A stretch of 64,000 bases of DNA, from the NCBI GenBank assembly GCA_037951105.1, contig JBAMJV010007419.1:62001-126000 (forward strand), given 5' to 3'. The DNA is from Echinarachnius parma. Taxonomy: Eukaryota; Echinodermata; Echinoidea; Clypeasteroida; Echinarachniidae. The first letter of the stretch is position 1. Every line of letters begins with the position of its first letter. Below are positions 49,316 to 62,899 of this stretch, in pieces. Both the position numbers and the translations under genes were made by a program. The notes below the pieces were generated by a model. The model worked only from the letters and a program-made list of their open reading frames with translations, had not been told where the DNA came from and ran no database searches.

Positions 49316-51105
49316 AATGATTGATGTACTCGAGCCCACTGACTCGCCTCACTCTCCAATCTAGCTTCATTAAACTCAGCTGTCCCGAGAGGGAGAGCAG
49401 ACTAATTATTGGAATAATGGCGAGCCAAAATCCCGCGAAATTGCTCTACGCCTCCGCCTCTTCCTGCCAGTGTGAGGGATCAAAAATCTATCACGACATT
49501 GTTTTGGGCATTTGATGCTTTCTTGTCGTCATCGTCAAATGAACTCTTCTTGTTTTCCTCCGAACCTTATACTTGAATACTTAGTACACGAAGATAAGAG
49601 TCGCGTTGTGCGGAGTCAGTGTTTGATTAATAATACGAAATTACTTACACGCATGTGACACCCACGCTCCATTATTACTCTAAAATGTTCATATTTTTCT
49701 CCCACTGTTACTCAACAGATATTTTTCGAGCAAGAACATAATGCGGTAATCCAGACTTCGATGCCCCCTTTTTACCGATAAAAATAAAAAAGGTTTTGAA
49801 AACTGGACGACATAAATGATAGACATTGAGTAATCTCAAAACGAAACAACATGTTCATTATGCTACATAATGTTCTGCATCAACTGGTATGCTAATAATG
49901 ATGAAACAAACATAATTTATTATCAAATTGGTGCGATTAAAATTAGGTGCGCGAACTTCGATGCCCCCATCATGCAATTATGCTCAACAATGTCATTTTA
50001 CATGTTTGATATCATGTGTAGGTATATCAATCATGATTCTCCATCCGATTATCACTTTAAACATTATCATGCCGATGTATCGGAGCTATTTTGATATTAT
50101 TATACACTTTCATTGTGGTGCAAATGTTCACCCATGGGAATCGTTAAGTAAATAACGCCTACTATGAGTAAATATCACACGAGTCGTGAACATCCATTGT
50201 GCACATTGATCATCCTTTCCGAACATTCAGTTAAATTATATACGTCAGGTAAAAGTACATTAAAAAAAAGGGTGTTCAACCGATTTCTGGCTAAATTGAG
50301 TTCTGCATCCCATCTTGTAGGTCAGATGCTTCTCTTTCTGCATGATGACGTTTTTTTTTAAATATATTATTTTGGGAATTTTTAACAACAATAAAAGAGA
50401 GCTTTTTATTTTTTTGGAAAGCGTCCCACACTTTAACCATGCTAATCTCCGAAGAACACATTATTGTCAGGAAACGTGCTAAGAAACCTTGCATGTATTG
50501 TTTTAATATAAAAAGGAAAATCCTATATAGATCCTAGTTATCATCTGACTCAGAACCGTTCTCTTTCTCAACCGACGCTGAACGTAACAATTAAGTAAAT
50601 TATAAATTGGTCCCCCTTGCAGCTCTCCATAATACGCAATCAACATGATCTTCCGATCATTCATAATACAAGTATGAATCTGTATCACGTGATTATACAC
50701 CGCATTACCTTTTCCTATCGTACACATACAATGTACGTAGGCATACTTATCTGATATTGATAAACATCATAATGATCATGCATTGATCCTCTTATTCCAG
50801 TATTCCTATACAACTATCAATGATTGCCACCATTTCTTTTCTAGATATTTTTACCTCCATTTGGATAATACACGGTGCAACAGGTTCTGATGAGCAATTG
50901 GTTAACCTGTATTTAATTATAACCCTTCCGATCATTAAATGCATCTATCAATGGACCCCCATGTGGCGCCATTCAATCGCCACTTCCGCGAAACCTCTGT
51001 GACGTAACTATCCGGAATCGGACAACAGGTAGACGTCAGTCGCACTTTTACCCATTGATAGATTACGCCGAGATTTGGAAATGTATTACAGACACACGAT
51101 CATAT
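49316..51105. other. Intron sequence, nothing recognised
   Basis: Somewhat GC-richer at 49320-49490, otherwise AT-rich. No exon was recognised. Confidence 0.4.
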
Positions 51106-51107
51106 GT

Positions 51108-51801
<694 letters not shown>

Positions 51802-52071
51802 GCACGCAAAAATACGTACACATACATGTACACAGTCACACGTGCACACTATTTTAGCCAGAGTAAAATGCTCCCCAAGTCAAGCAAGAGAGTGCATTTA
51901 CAGCATTATTGGCACGTTTGCATATCCTTCCCTGTGATTTTCGCGATCTCCGATATGTACAGTGTGACAGCAATGTTTAAATTCATTAATAACATTCATT
52001 TACTGTTTAAACTAAAGCTTTTATACTTGCAGCAGAATGTAGATAATAACGACCTCGTACCTGTATTGCTC
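51802..52071. other. Intron sequence, nothing recognised
   Basis: Short AT-rich linker. The frame starting at 51718 is CA-repeat-derived at its start. Confidence 0.4.
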
Positions 52072-52592
52072 ATTGTGAGTCATGTAATAAATGAAACCAC
52101 AATGTCATGAATGTGTCAGCTACGAGAAGAACATTACCACAATTAAAATTCTGGTAATTCAAACAATTCACGTTGAAATAATGCGTACATCGATGTAAAT
52201 ACACAGGACAGTAAACTGTTAATCCGAATCGCACTTCCCTTTTTTGTTGTTCTGTCTTGTCATAACGAATACAATCTACACCTTTGTCTTTAACCTTCCT
52301 CAAAATGGCCATTATGATTATAATATTGTGAGTCATTTAATAAATGAAACCACAGTACATCACGATGTGATGTGACATTCTCAAAATGATAAAATCTGGT
52401 CATTAACAATCACGTTTTGTCATGATGCATACATAAATGTACGTGCCTACCCGGGACAGTATAGTGAATACTAATCGCGTTTCCCTTTGTTTTCTGAGTT
52501 GTCCTTATGAGGAACACAATCTTTAAACAGTTTTCTCCAAGACTTACTTTCCCTCTCACAAAAATGACCGTTTTACCATTATGATTATTAAC
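52072..52592. repeat. Degenerate tandem duplication, period ~253 bp
   Basis: ATTGTGAGTCATGTAATAAATGAAACCACA (first 20 bp ATTGTGAGTCATGTAATAAA) at 52072 recurs at 52325. Both copies continue with a CACGTT block, GGGACAGTA/GGACAGTAAA, a CGCxxTTCCCTTT block and an ATTATGATTATAA/ATTATGATTATTA end. Confidence 0.85.
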
Positions 52593-52657
52593 GGCAGTCA
52601 CCACACATGTCAAACGAATGAAGTAATCTGCTGTATACACTTTATATTATAGTACCT

Positions 52658-52889
52658 CTATGGTATACACCATATATTTCGCGAGGGAATTTTCGCGAAA
52701 TTCGCGAATCAATTGTGAATCGCGAAATTAACAACACGCTAAAATGTTCTCTCAAGACAGTCATGCACATACACGGCCTAAAATGCATGCATGTAACAGC
52801 CGAACGCGAATTTAACCATTCGCGAAATCGTCGCAAGTCCCGATTCGTGAAAATGTATGTACGCGAAAGATATGGCGTATACAGTATGC
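52658..52889. mobile_element. MITE family H with GTATACACCATATATTTCGCG termini
   Basis: The left end GTATACACCATATATTTCGCG is matched inversely by CGCGAAAGATATGGCGTATAC at the right. The interior is dense in TTCGCGAA-type motifs in both orientations. TA flanks may be the target duplication, but this is not certain. Confidence 0.75.
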
Positions 52890-52989
52890 ACTGTATATCC
52901 TCCTTCATCTTCCAAATTCAGTACAATCCTCCGAGCCGAGTAGAGTAGTAGTGCAGGAAGACATTGATATATAAATCCGTAAAATACCC

Positions 52990-53870
52990 CGTCTCATTTT
53001 CTAAATGGGCTAGTGTTTACTACCCGCGGGGGGATGGTGAGGTCGGCTATACACCAACCCAGTGCCTGGTTACGGCCTTCTGTTGCTAAGGCGGTTGCTA
53101 AGGACTGAAGTTAGCGATCCTAGCAAACTCTCAGACGTATCAGTCAGATTGAGATCGCCTCGTAGTATACCAGCTCCTGACAACATACATGCCCTGGTTG
53201 TTCTTTTCTCTTGATTGTATTACTCTGAACGTGCCTGCTGATATTATTGTTGTTATTGAAGCAAATTTCACTTGTGTTGACAATATAATCTGTATTTGTT
53301 CCAACCTGCTGACGATTGTAATTTACATGCAGAGAATTCAAGAGTTGGCACCTAGGGAAGATTACCCTCCCCCCTATTAAACTTTCATCCTATTACATAC
53401 ACTTCATTCGTATAATAAATCATGTATTCAATTTGCAATCATTTATCAAATATGTTCATATAGACAGACAGATGAAGTGCATGATAAACATAATGAAAAC
53501 GGATAAATGGTTTTCAATACAATGTCGACTCAATAACATTTCCTGTTAATGCTGGTTATTAATATTCCTTTGTCTCGGTGCTTTGTTATCCGCCCCACCC
53601 CCCCCCCCCCCCCCTTCGCCCCTGTGCTAGCCTGTTTACCAATATGTGTATCAATACGTGGCCAATACGCCTTGGATGCCATTTTAACTCTAAATATACT
53701 ACACATTATACAACTCTGTGTTCACATATGCCACTTACCAGCGTTGTACGAGTTAACGTGTAACCTGCAAAAACCCTATTCACATTCCCGGGGTATACCC
53801 TAGTAAGACTGTTCATCCAGTATCCTAAAAGAGCTTCAATTACTGATCTTCTTGCGTGAGGATCAGAATG
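52990..53870. other. Intron sequence with C-run
   Basis: A C-run at about 53596-53615 interrupts otherwise ordinary sequence. No exon was seen. Confidence 0.4.
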
Positions 53871-54213
53871 CTAACTACACCCATGGGTCGCCATTTTGAA
53901 CTAGGCTAGTATGTTCGCACTACATAACGCTAAGCATAATAATGTAATATCATCGATATAATATAATTAATAATAGTTGTATTACGCACCGTGCACAAGG
54001 CGTTGGAAAGATGGCAACGCGCATTATTTTGATTTACAAATTCGATCCACCTGAAAAGGTAGTTCGGATGCATACATCAGATGCGCGGCACGTCGTGTCC
54101 TCTTGCGGACCCTTTGCGCACGATGCGTAATGCACACTTGCTTAATGTTATGCATTCAGTGCTCGCAAACCAGACCTTATTCAAAATGGCGCCGCGTTGT
54201 AGCATCAGCACGC
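53866..54213. mobile_element. Dispersed repeat family G, copy 2, with imperfect inverted ends
   Basis: The left part (GGGTCGCCATTTTGAACTAG, then TATGTTCGCACTACATAACG) is imperfectly inverted at the right (ATGTTATGCATTCAGTGCTCG, then TTCAAAATGGCGCCGCG), giving ~70-bp terminal repeats. The interior shares AAGATGGCAACGCG with the copy at 41985. Confidence 0.65.
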
Positions 54214-54214
54214 A

Positions 54215-55985
54215 TGAAAACCTTTAACTCCTTGGTATAGGCTTGGTTCACGCGCGATATGTGGCTTTCCTGCCTGGATGCGAGACGTCTGGCGTCGCGA
54301 CTTAACTTGAATGACTGAGTGGTGGCCACACAACTTGAGTGGGTTGATCCATGACAGCAACCAAGTCAACAGGTTAACCCTTACACCCTTACGCCATGAT
54401 AAAGGCATAAAGCCATTGGTTTATCAGTCACAAAGTAGGTCTACGGTGGTAAGAGGATTAACGAACAGGGTGGAACGCCCACCCCCACTTCCCTATTCTC
54501 TCGCTCTCTCCAAGAAGAATAGTTAACATGAGTTAAACAAAGTTCATGTGTTTTTTCTGGGTGGCAATGTCTATGATAGAATATATTGTACCAGAGGCGA
54601 AATTTGTTTTCAGGTAAAGCAATACAAACTAGGTAATTAAAATTACTTTTATCTAAACATCAAATCTATAGGGGGAAAGGATCAACATTGGGAAAGACCT
54701 CAGTAATATCTTCATGCCCTAAACCAACGAAGTCATCGGGCAGTTCTTCTTATGTACATGACACTCCCCCCACATTGGGTGCCCCCACATTGGGTGCCCC
54801 CACAAAGTATGTTACGGGACGACCCTGTCTAGCTCTGAGCTAACAATAGGTCCCTTGAGCAAGGTCATAACTTTCTGTCTGAAATGTGTTGTTGACTGCA
54901 ATGGTTTTTTATGGCTCGTGCACCAACAAGTCTTGTTCCTTCGTTGACATTAAACATGAACGTATTCATATTGCAGGCCTCCAACATATTTTGTCTTATT
55001 GGTATGTGCAGGGAATTACGTATAGTTACATCTTGCCGTGGTCATTACTGGCAAATTTGAATAGGCCACGTATTGCAACTTGAACGTCTTTATGAAATAT
55101 GTTTTCTGCTCATTGATATAAACAAAAAATATACCAGCTATTGATATGTTTATTCCGCCGTACATTATCATCTAGGAGTGTCACTCAAAAAGATGATATA
55201 TGTTAGTCCTTCATGTATGTTGACATTATGAATAATCTGTCAGAACTAGGATTTATGATTTTCCCTTTTATGTTAAAAAAATACATGCAAGGTTGCTTAG
55301 CACGTTTCCTGACAATAAACGTATTTTTTACTGCTAAAATGTGTTCCATTTCATCAAAGTGAAGGTAACGAGCTTTCATGAAGATAAAATGCTTTCTTGG
55401 AGGTAACCTGGATGGGAACAGTCAAATCGCTCAATAGTGTAGAATGAATAGTTAGTTTTGCGCAAGTTGCAGAACATTCAACATTCAAGCTCTCGTTCAA
55501 CTGTGGTGTTTTTGGTGGGGGTGGTAGGTCCTGCGTGGGAGTACAAATTGATATCCTTCCGTCTGCTTTATGTTCTTGGGTTATAACTAATCTGAGGGAA
55601 AACTTAAACCAATAGAGTCACCTACTTGCTTACATCGTGTACAAGGGTAGCTGCAAGGTGACCCATATTTGGAATATCTAATAGTATATGTTGTAATGCA
55701 CCATTAACATGATTAACACCATTACATTATTACAGAATTGCTGACATTAACATCCTTAGGACGTGTTCTGCCTTTGTGCGTTGTTCGCGCCAAATGAAAA
55801 TTTGATAAGTCGTAGTTTTCCCCGAAGATCGTGTTCCTATAAAAGGGAAGAAACAGATGATTTAGGTTAATTGATGGTTGCAATCCATGTCGTGTCAAAC
55901 AGAGGTACCGGTATACAATTCCTTAGAGAGAGAGACCTACTTGAATTATGTAGGCCCACTTATTGTAAATTTTTCATTGGTTAAA
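54215..55985. other. Intron sequence, minor tandem repeat
   Basis: A 17-bp unit CCCCACATTGGGTGCCC is repeated 2.5 times at 54765-54805. No exon was recognised. Confidence 0.4.
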
Positions 55986-55986
55986 G

Positions 55987-56333
55987 TGAGGCCTGTAAAG
56001 TGTCTAACTCCACGAAAATTACTTGGAGCTTCCTCGTTTCTCTTCTACCGTGTTATGGTAAGAGAAGAATAAAATAGGGTTAGATTTGTTCAAATGCCCC
56101 TTTAGTATGACGATATCTATCATTCAGCTAAAAAGCGTTAACAAACGGTCATAAACCTCATAAACGTCCGTTGTAAAAGCTGACGCATATTTTCGCTTTT
56201 TTAAACCAGGAAAGCAGTGTTCTTTTTCAATGAAACTTTCACACATCATTCGGACATATCTTACAATGATTTTGGTACAGGATTGAAGTCTCAAATGTCA
56301 TTTTGGGCAATATCTGACACTTTACAGGCCTCA
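55987..56333 (-). mobile_element. MITE family E, copy 2 (inverted relative to copy 1)
   Basis: Perfect 18-bp terminal inverted repeats TGAGGCCTGTAAAGTGTC. The body is the reverse complement of 22024-22380. Confidence 0.88.
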
Positions 56334-58278
56334 TTTTAACAATATTATGTTTATGAAGAATAACATAATACACATTGTATAAGAGATATTCTGATCTACC
56401 AAATAAAGCAAATCAGCTCCATTTTACATTCTTGCTTAGCAAAGTATTATTAGTATATACCTCTTGCTCCCAAAACATTAGAAGTAAAATAAAGATAAAT
56501 TGCAACAGTTTCCCCATATATACCCCTCTATTTCTCTGTATACCTTTCATTCGTTACAAGGGATGCGGAAATAAAGTCCCCACAACATAAATGCCCTACT
56601 CACACAATATGTTTCAGATTTGTACGGGCAGTCGAAATATATTTATATATTTATATATATATATATTCATATTTATATCTCACCGACCTTGAACTATACC
56701 TCGATGCCTTGGGCTTTATTAATACCAATCATACGGATATGATCATATGATTTAGCTACGGGGTTATTTTGTACCAACCCCCGACCCCCTCCACCGTATA
56801 TAAATACCTGTCCGATCTCGTTTTGGGACATATTATAATAATAATCATCTGCATCTGTGTATCTGTGTATGGTGGTCACAAAATTAATAATGCACAGCAA
56901 TTATATTAGTCTCCCGTATTTAAATTTGATGACCATTAAATATGAAGGTGGAATATGATCTGGAATATGTCTGTTTGAATCTGGTTATACATGTTTAGTA
57001 GCTGAAACCGACAACAACAAAAGATATTATTATTTTGTTGGCTATGCCAAAGTTGATTCTCAGCGTTTCAGCTGGACCATGTTAGACTATGGAAATTGTC
57101 ATGGTTCGAGATGGAGTATGAAACGAACAGCTGTTGTCGTGTAAATAGAAATGAAATGTGTGATAACGATCTCAATTCTAAGACTACATGTCAACATATA
57201 ACTGAAATGTACCGACATATTAATTTGTTACTTATTCATTCTCTTTAGAGCTCTCATTCATTTAATTCTAGAAGACATAATTATTATTCCAAACTTTATC
57301 TTTCGCCGAAATGTACTATGTGAATACCTTTTTACCAAAATGCGTTTTAGGACCGCGATAATTTGTTAACCGCGAAATGAAGTTAACAACTACAATATTC
57401 CCAATTCAAGATTGTATTCTTTGTTTTGTTTTTTTCTTTCTCCATATACACCACATCCGCAGCACAATTTGTGTTCAGGTTTGGGAATAAAAAATCAACA
57501 ACAATACCTACGTAACCACTTCTGACCCCCTGGGTACGGTGTATAATTTATCTTAACTTCTGTCAGCAACGATAATTTTTTTTGATTAAACGCCATTTTT
57601 CGATTTGGGTTTTCACCGCGGTTCCTATTCAGCTGATGTGACTTTATTGACTGGGTATGATACACCGCATCGTTTGATTTATGTTGCGGTTAAAGGTTAC
57701 TGAACAGAAAACATTGATGCTCTATATCAATTATTATATGATATTTGTTTGTTACTCATCTGTATATCTTTGGATTTGTTGCACCATTCGTCTTGAGTGC
57801 AAGCCCATATTTCGTTTTAAATGAAAATTAGCAACACGCTTGGTCCATTTCCAACAACAATATTATAATACGAAAGTTAACCACTTTTGTCCGTGTTTTT
57901 AACACCAGCGACAAATCAGCGAAAGAAATCAGAAAAAACGTGTTTCTTTATGTCAGTGACTCCAATCAAGGGATGGTAATTTAGATGCAAACGTATTCTT
58001 GTTTACACTTCTCACCGGAAGCAATAATTCATTGCTTGATGTTTCTCTAACTTTTGTATGAAAATCCGGCGTTTCTCTTTTTCAATGCAGGGTTACTGTA
58101 ATCCCCTAAGATATAGCATGCACATTTCAGAACATGTAGAATATTGTATAAGATCAATCCGATTGAATTATTACGAGATTTGTTTGGGTAAAGACTATGC
58201 TGCTGTCCGCAACACACTTATTATGCAACAATAATGGTTTGGGGTAAGTTAGGTCCGCAAGATATCCGTCTGCAAGCT
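56334..58278. other. Intron sequence with possible transposon remnants
   Basis: An AT run (TATATA) lies at 56640-56670. CGCGAAATGAAGTTAACAAC at 57378 and AAAATTAGCAACACGCTTGG at 57824 resemble interior parts of family H, suggesting decayed copies. Confidence 0.35.
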
Positions 58279-58282
58279 TTAA

Positions 58283-58565
58283 AAGGATCTAGTAACATTG
58301 TCCAAATCCACAAAACTTCATAATATATCTAGCGGAGCTCCCATACATTGTTGTATTCGTATTACCAATATAATGATGGAACAGGTTTTGGTTTTTCGAA
58401 TTTCCCTTTCGTTAGAAAGATATTTACGATTGAAGTGTTCGGATTTGTAACTATCCACTGGATAGTCATACATGTGTACTGTATAGAAGATCTCAAAACT
58501 ACACAATTATACCAACTATTCATCACTTTTTTGCACATGCCAACAAAGTTACTATATAGATCCCT
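58283..58565 (+). mobile_element. MITE family A, internally deleted copy
   Basis: 283 bp between TTAA sites (58279-58282 and 58566-58569). Both ends are present (AAGGATCTAGTAACATTGTC; GTTACTATATAGATCCCT), but ~100 bp of the right interior found in the other copies is missing. Confidence 0.85.
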
Positions 58566-58574
58566 TTAAAAGGG

Positions 58575-59186
58575 TGGTTGGATTCGTCTCTCTGTATATC
58601 TAGGGTTCATTATAGTTCAGGCGGTACTGTTTTAGGAACCATTATCATCAATTTCCAATATGGCTATTATTTCTAAAATTTCTCTGACGTAGGCATATCC
58701 GATCTCCGTAACAACCGGGCCGCTGTCCGTCCGTTTTTGTTTCTTCAAAAACGCGGCAAAGTTCCGAATATTCATCACAATCAGCATACTAATTAAAGCT
58801 TTGTAACGCATCAACGACATAATGAATATGTATGCAGTAGTTGAAAGAACATAAATCGCTGAATAGCTAAATTAATTCCATAAGGCAATGAACGTTAATA
58901 AACAAAAGAATGGTTATGATTGCCATTAGGGGGTTAAACATGCTAAAAAGGCATGGCTTAACATGGTTTACCGCATTATATTAAACCGACATCAATACAA
59001 AACGAGACAATATGAAATAAAAACAAGCGCAACAGTTAGATTGCTTCGTAATTGTTGTAATAGGCTTATTACAACCTGGTCATTAAACTATCCTGGTGAC
59101 AGAAAATATGACCAGAGTTGTTTCCTGTGGTCTTATTAGGATGGCTCCTGTTCATAAAATGGAGTCAAATAAACAAAGGCTATTCA
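58575..59186. other. Spacer between MITE copies
   Basis: No recognised feature. The minus frame at 58632-58820 has no domain. Confidence 0.4.
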
Positions 59187-59190
59187 TTAA

Positions 59191-59567
59191 AGGGACTTAG
59201 TAACATTGTCCAAATCCTAAAAATCCATTTGGAATTCTAGCGGTTCCCTCATACCTTGTTGTATTCGTATTAACAATAAAAGCATGGGACAGGTTTCAGT
59301 TTTCAGAATTTCTCTTTCTGTAAAAAGATATTTAAGATTGAAATGTTCAGATGTTAAACTATCCACTGGATCGTCGAAACCGTGTACAAAGTCAGTGCAA
59401 TGAGTTAGTGAATATCACTTTGCATTTTTGCTAATTTCTCGGCCATATAACGTCCATTTAACTTGAAAATTTCACACAATACCCATTGGACATATCAGAT
59501 AACAGCAATATACATTGTATCAACCACTCATCACTTTTGCACATGTCAACAAAGTTACTAGATCCCT
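59191..59567 (+). mobile_element. MITE family A, full-length copy
   Basis: 377 bp between TTAA sites (59187-59190, 59568-59571). Ends AGGGACTTAGTAAC and GTTACTAGATCCCT. The centre holds the TATCCACTGGAT palindrome-like block where the LTR element inserted in the 35-41 kb copy. This is the best reference copy. Confidence 0.9.
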
Positions 59568-60232
59568 TTAAGTATGTATATACAAAACAAAAATAACCCA
59601 TGTCAAATTATTGTAGACCGTATATAAGTTTCTCCATTACCCTAAATTTGATTATTTGTGATACGGATGTAATCTGCATCAGTTTTCTAGTAATCATTTT
59701 CATTAGCTACTATTGAAGTGCATGCATTATGTCTAATATTCCGCCTACCCCTTATTCTTGTACTATTCGTCGTTGATGAAGATTGTGAATAAAATGCTAA
59801 TGATGTCTAGAAATGCCATCTTTTACTGCATTGGCTAATTATAGGTTGTTTGATCATGACTTTATTTTGGTTAATAATAATATTCTCATAATAATGAATC
59901 ACAGACCAGCAACCTTTACATATAATAATACATTTTTTTTTAAAGAAGAAAAAAGAAAGAAAGGGACTCGGGGGGTGAACACTGAACAATATACTGCAAA
60001 AAGGTGATGTTGGTGATGTTTCATCGGCATCAAAGATGTGATCTAAATATGTCATATCCAGGATATCGTGTGGGGTTTCAGCTCCACGGATGTCGAAATG
60101 GATGTTACAAATCACCCTCATCCTGTCTGTAGTAAGCATTCACTGTAACCTTTTGGTATTCCATTTTAGTTTAAACGTTCCATGTTCACCCCACATGCGA
60201 TGACTTAACCCCTTGTATTTGAAGCAATTTAA

Positions 60233-60621
60233 AGGGATTTATAGTAACATTGTCGAAATCCACAAAACTTACCTAGAACTCTGTTTATAGCGGTTCTCTC
60301 ATACCTTGGTGCATTCGTATTACCAATATAGAAGCATGGAACAGGTTTCGCTTTTCCGAATTTCCCTTTTGTTAGCAATATATTTATGATTGAAGTGTTC
60401 GGATTGTTAATTATCTGCTGGATAAATATAACTGTGTACAAAGTAGGTGCAGTGAGTTAGTATACCACGTTGCATTTTCACTGAATATTTGGTCATATGA
60501 CATTGATTTACCCTGGAATTTTCACCCGTCACTCAGTGGAAATATCAGATCACAGGTATACACATTATTTTTACCAACCGTTCATCAGTCTTTGCACATG
60601 TCAACACAGTTGCTAGACCTC
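60233..60621 (+). mobile_element. MITE family A, third clustered copy
   Basis: 389 bp between TTAA sites (60229-60232, 60622-60625). Ends AGGGATTTATAGTAAC and GTTGCTAGACCTC, more diverged. Same orientation as its two neighbours. Confidence 0.85.
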
Positions 60622-60629
60622 TTAAAAAA

Positions 60630-62460
60630 AGTAACATTCACCGTTCAATAAAATAACCTTTCCGCTCTGACTTTGTGGTAGTCCAAACGATGCATGTTGA
60701 CACCAAAGGCGATAAATTATCATCGTGTATTTGAAGTACTAACCTAAATAAGTATTGCCCCGAAGATATATAGTATGCATGACCTTTACCTTTGGTAATA
60801 TTGTGGGGAGAATGTCTCGCATTGTCCTATCACCCTAGTGATATCAAAACATTAAATCAGGTGAAACCAACGGAGTTATTATTTTAGAGAGCTATGATGA
60901 TGATGAAATTGGGTTTCCAAAGATTATAGGTGATTTTCGTCTTCTTCGTGGACGAAAGAAATCAATAATTTGACGAAACAGGTGCGCGTCCAACACATTT
61001 ATTTCAAATAAACCTTTGCCACCCTCACAATTCCCGAGGAATTCATGAGTTATTAATAGATTAAGTTATGAAGCCCACACACATACATGAAAATAGGAAT
61101 ATGGAACCTGCTTTAGCATGGTTCGCGAACACCTGTCTATAAAGACCACTTCTCAATTTTGTCTCCAAATATTGCATTTTTAAACGTTTTATTAAAATTG
61201 TACTGACCTTTACGATTCGCCAGCCAAACAAATCTTTTTTTTAAATGGTTTGATATTGAAAATCAATTCTATCATCAGAACTCAAGATTATGTTTGATTC
61301 CGTGCTGATATATGCTTTCACGAAACACTAACGCTAAAAGCGTTTTACCCTTATATACAGACAATGGTTAAGTTTGTGAAATTGTGAAATTAAATATGAA
61401 ATTACCCCCTGCTGTAAAAATACAAATTAGAGAAGAAAGATAATCTTACGTTATGACGGAGACCAATTTCAAAAGGTAGCAGAAGTCTATTCTTGATGAA
61501 GCAAGAAACATACGTGTCTGACCTTGCTAAATCGCCTTAAATACCAACATAATAGTGTTACATTCTGTAAACATATCTTAATACCATTAGTAGATGCCAA
61601 AAAAGTGGGCCAATTTCTAAGATCTTGGTAATATACACGTACCATAACACTGACGTGATTGTGCCTTAGGCAGGCATGGTAAATGTGTCCCTTGGCAATT
61701 AATGGAAATCTACGTCAATGGCACAAATCTGTCTGACTTACACAAATGAGTCGGCCATAAATTGATGAGAACAATCGAAAAGGTGGCACATACTCCCCGT
61801 ATATAAATTATATAAAACGGCTAGACGATGCGAATATGCGATATGATGGTAATTGCGAAGACGTTTTATTGCTCCGTACCAATCTCGGGGGGTACTGGAT
61901 GAAGGGTGACTTTATAAATCCGATATCATCTATGATCTCATCGGGGCTCGTAGCCTAGCTTTCGAAAGGAACATCTTTGGAAGTCCGTGTCGTGTCTGGG
62001 ACTAAGGGACTTGAGGTTTCATCTGCAGCAGACGACACGTCTGTCCCGGTCGGTGGTGCTATGCATCATCGTAACATTCCTCCAACAAACGACTTCTCGC
62101 ATCATCCAGTCCTTCCTCCCTTTCCGTGCATTAATCATGTTAATGACGACAGTGATGAAAGATGGACCAAGTTGGTTTATATGGTCGCTTGGTCTGCACC
62201 CAATTAGTCTATGTACGTTTAATTTGGTATATTCACTGCGGAACGCCTGAAACTTCCATTTCCATACATTTCGAACCTGACCCCCAACCCTAACCTTGAG
62301 CCTGACCCTATAATCCCAATCCCGAATCTCAATCCATAACCATAAAAACCAACCTCGAATCTTAATTATTATCCCTGATCCTAATACTAAGCTCCTGGAA
62401 TCTGACATGTCTGATATTGTTAGCGGACAAAATAGGAGTAGACTAAATGGGTGTCGGATG
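60630..62460. other. Intron sequence, nothing recognised
   Basis: A hairpin-like TTTCGTCTTCTTCGTGGACG lies near 60934. Otherwise ordinary AT-rich sequence. Confidence 0.4.
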
Positions 62461-62467
62461 GTCACTG

Positions 62468-62890
62468 TGGTGGTGGGAAGGGGGGGGGGGGGGGGTTGAT
62501 GTACTTTGTGCTTCGCCCCTACCGCTACGATTTTCTCTAAGTATTTCCCTTGACTTTCCCTCGACTCCGTCTCCGTTCCGCCACCATCATGTCCCTCATC
62601 ACCCACGCCGAATTCTTGGGTGGTTACGAAGGCATCCATACCACACTCTAACGATGTCTTCTCCCACCTGCTCCTCTATGTCATCCCTCGAGCATGCATC
62701 AGGGGTACTCCTTGATGGGCATCTATATCGGGGCTCCTCCGAGCGCACATACTTGAGGTATGCGAGTTCGTGGTTGATGATGAGCGGATGTGGTTAGCAT
62801 CATCACCGTGGAAGCTGTCGTAATCTATTTCGGAGAGAACGACTGGGAACGAGCGTCTAGCTGCACGATAATTATTTTCATAACTTAGCA
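62468..62890 (-). other. GC-richer segment, possible coding remnant
   Basis: After a G-run (62481-62496), about 350 bp is markedly less AT-rich and open in several frames on both strands. The minus strand has a 206-codon frame ending near 62019 and an alternative open stretch containing HELAYLKYVRSEEPRYRCP (around 62770-62715). No start, acceptor or domain can be fixed. It may be a broken gene or retrocopy, or only a compositional island. Confidence 0.2.
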
Positions 62891-62899
62891 TTATTATTT

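Noticed and set aside
48378..49320. 121- and 115-codon + strand frames
   Set aside because: F/S/L-rich translations of a pyrimidine-biased tract.
62019..62639. 206-codon minus-strand frame as a gene
   Set aside because: Contains a proline run from a homopolymer and low-complexity stretches. No domain recognised and no reliable start context. Kept only as a low-confidence GC-rich segment.
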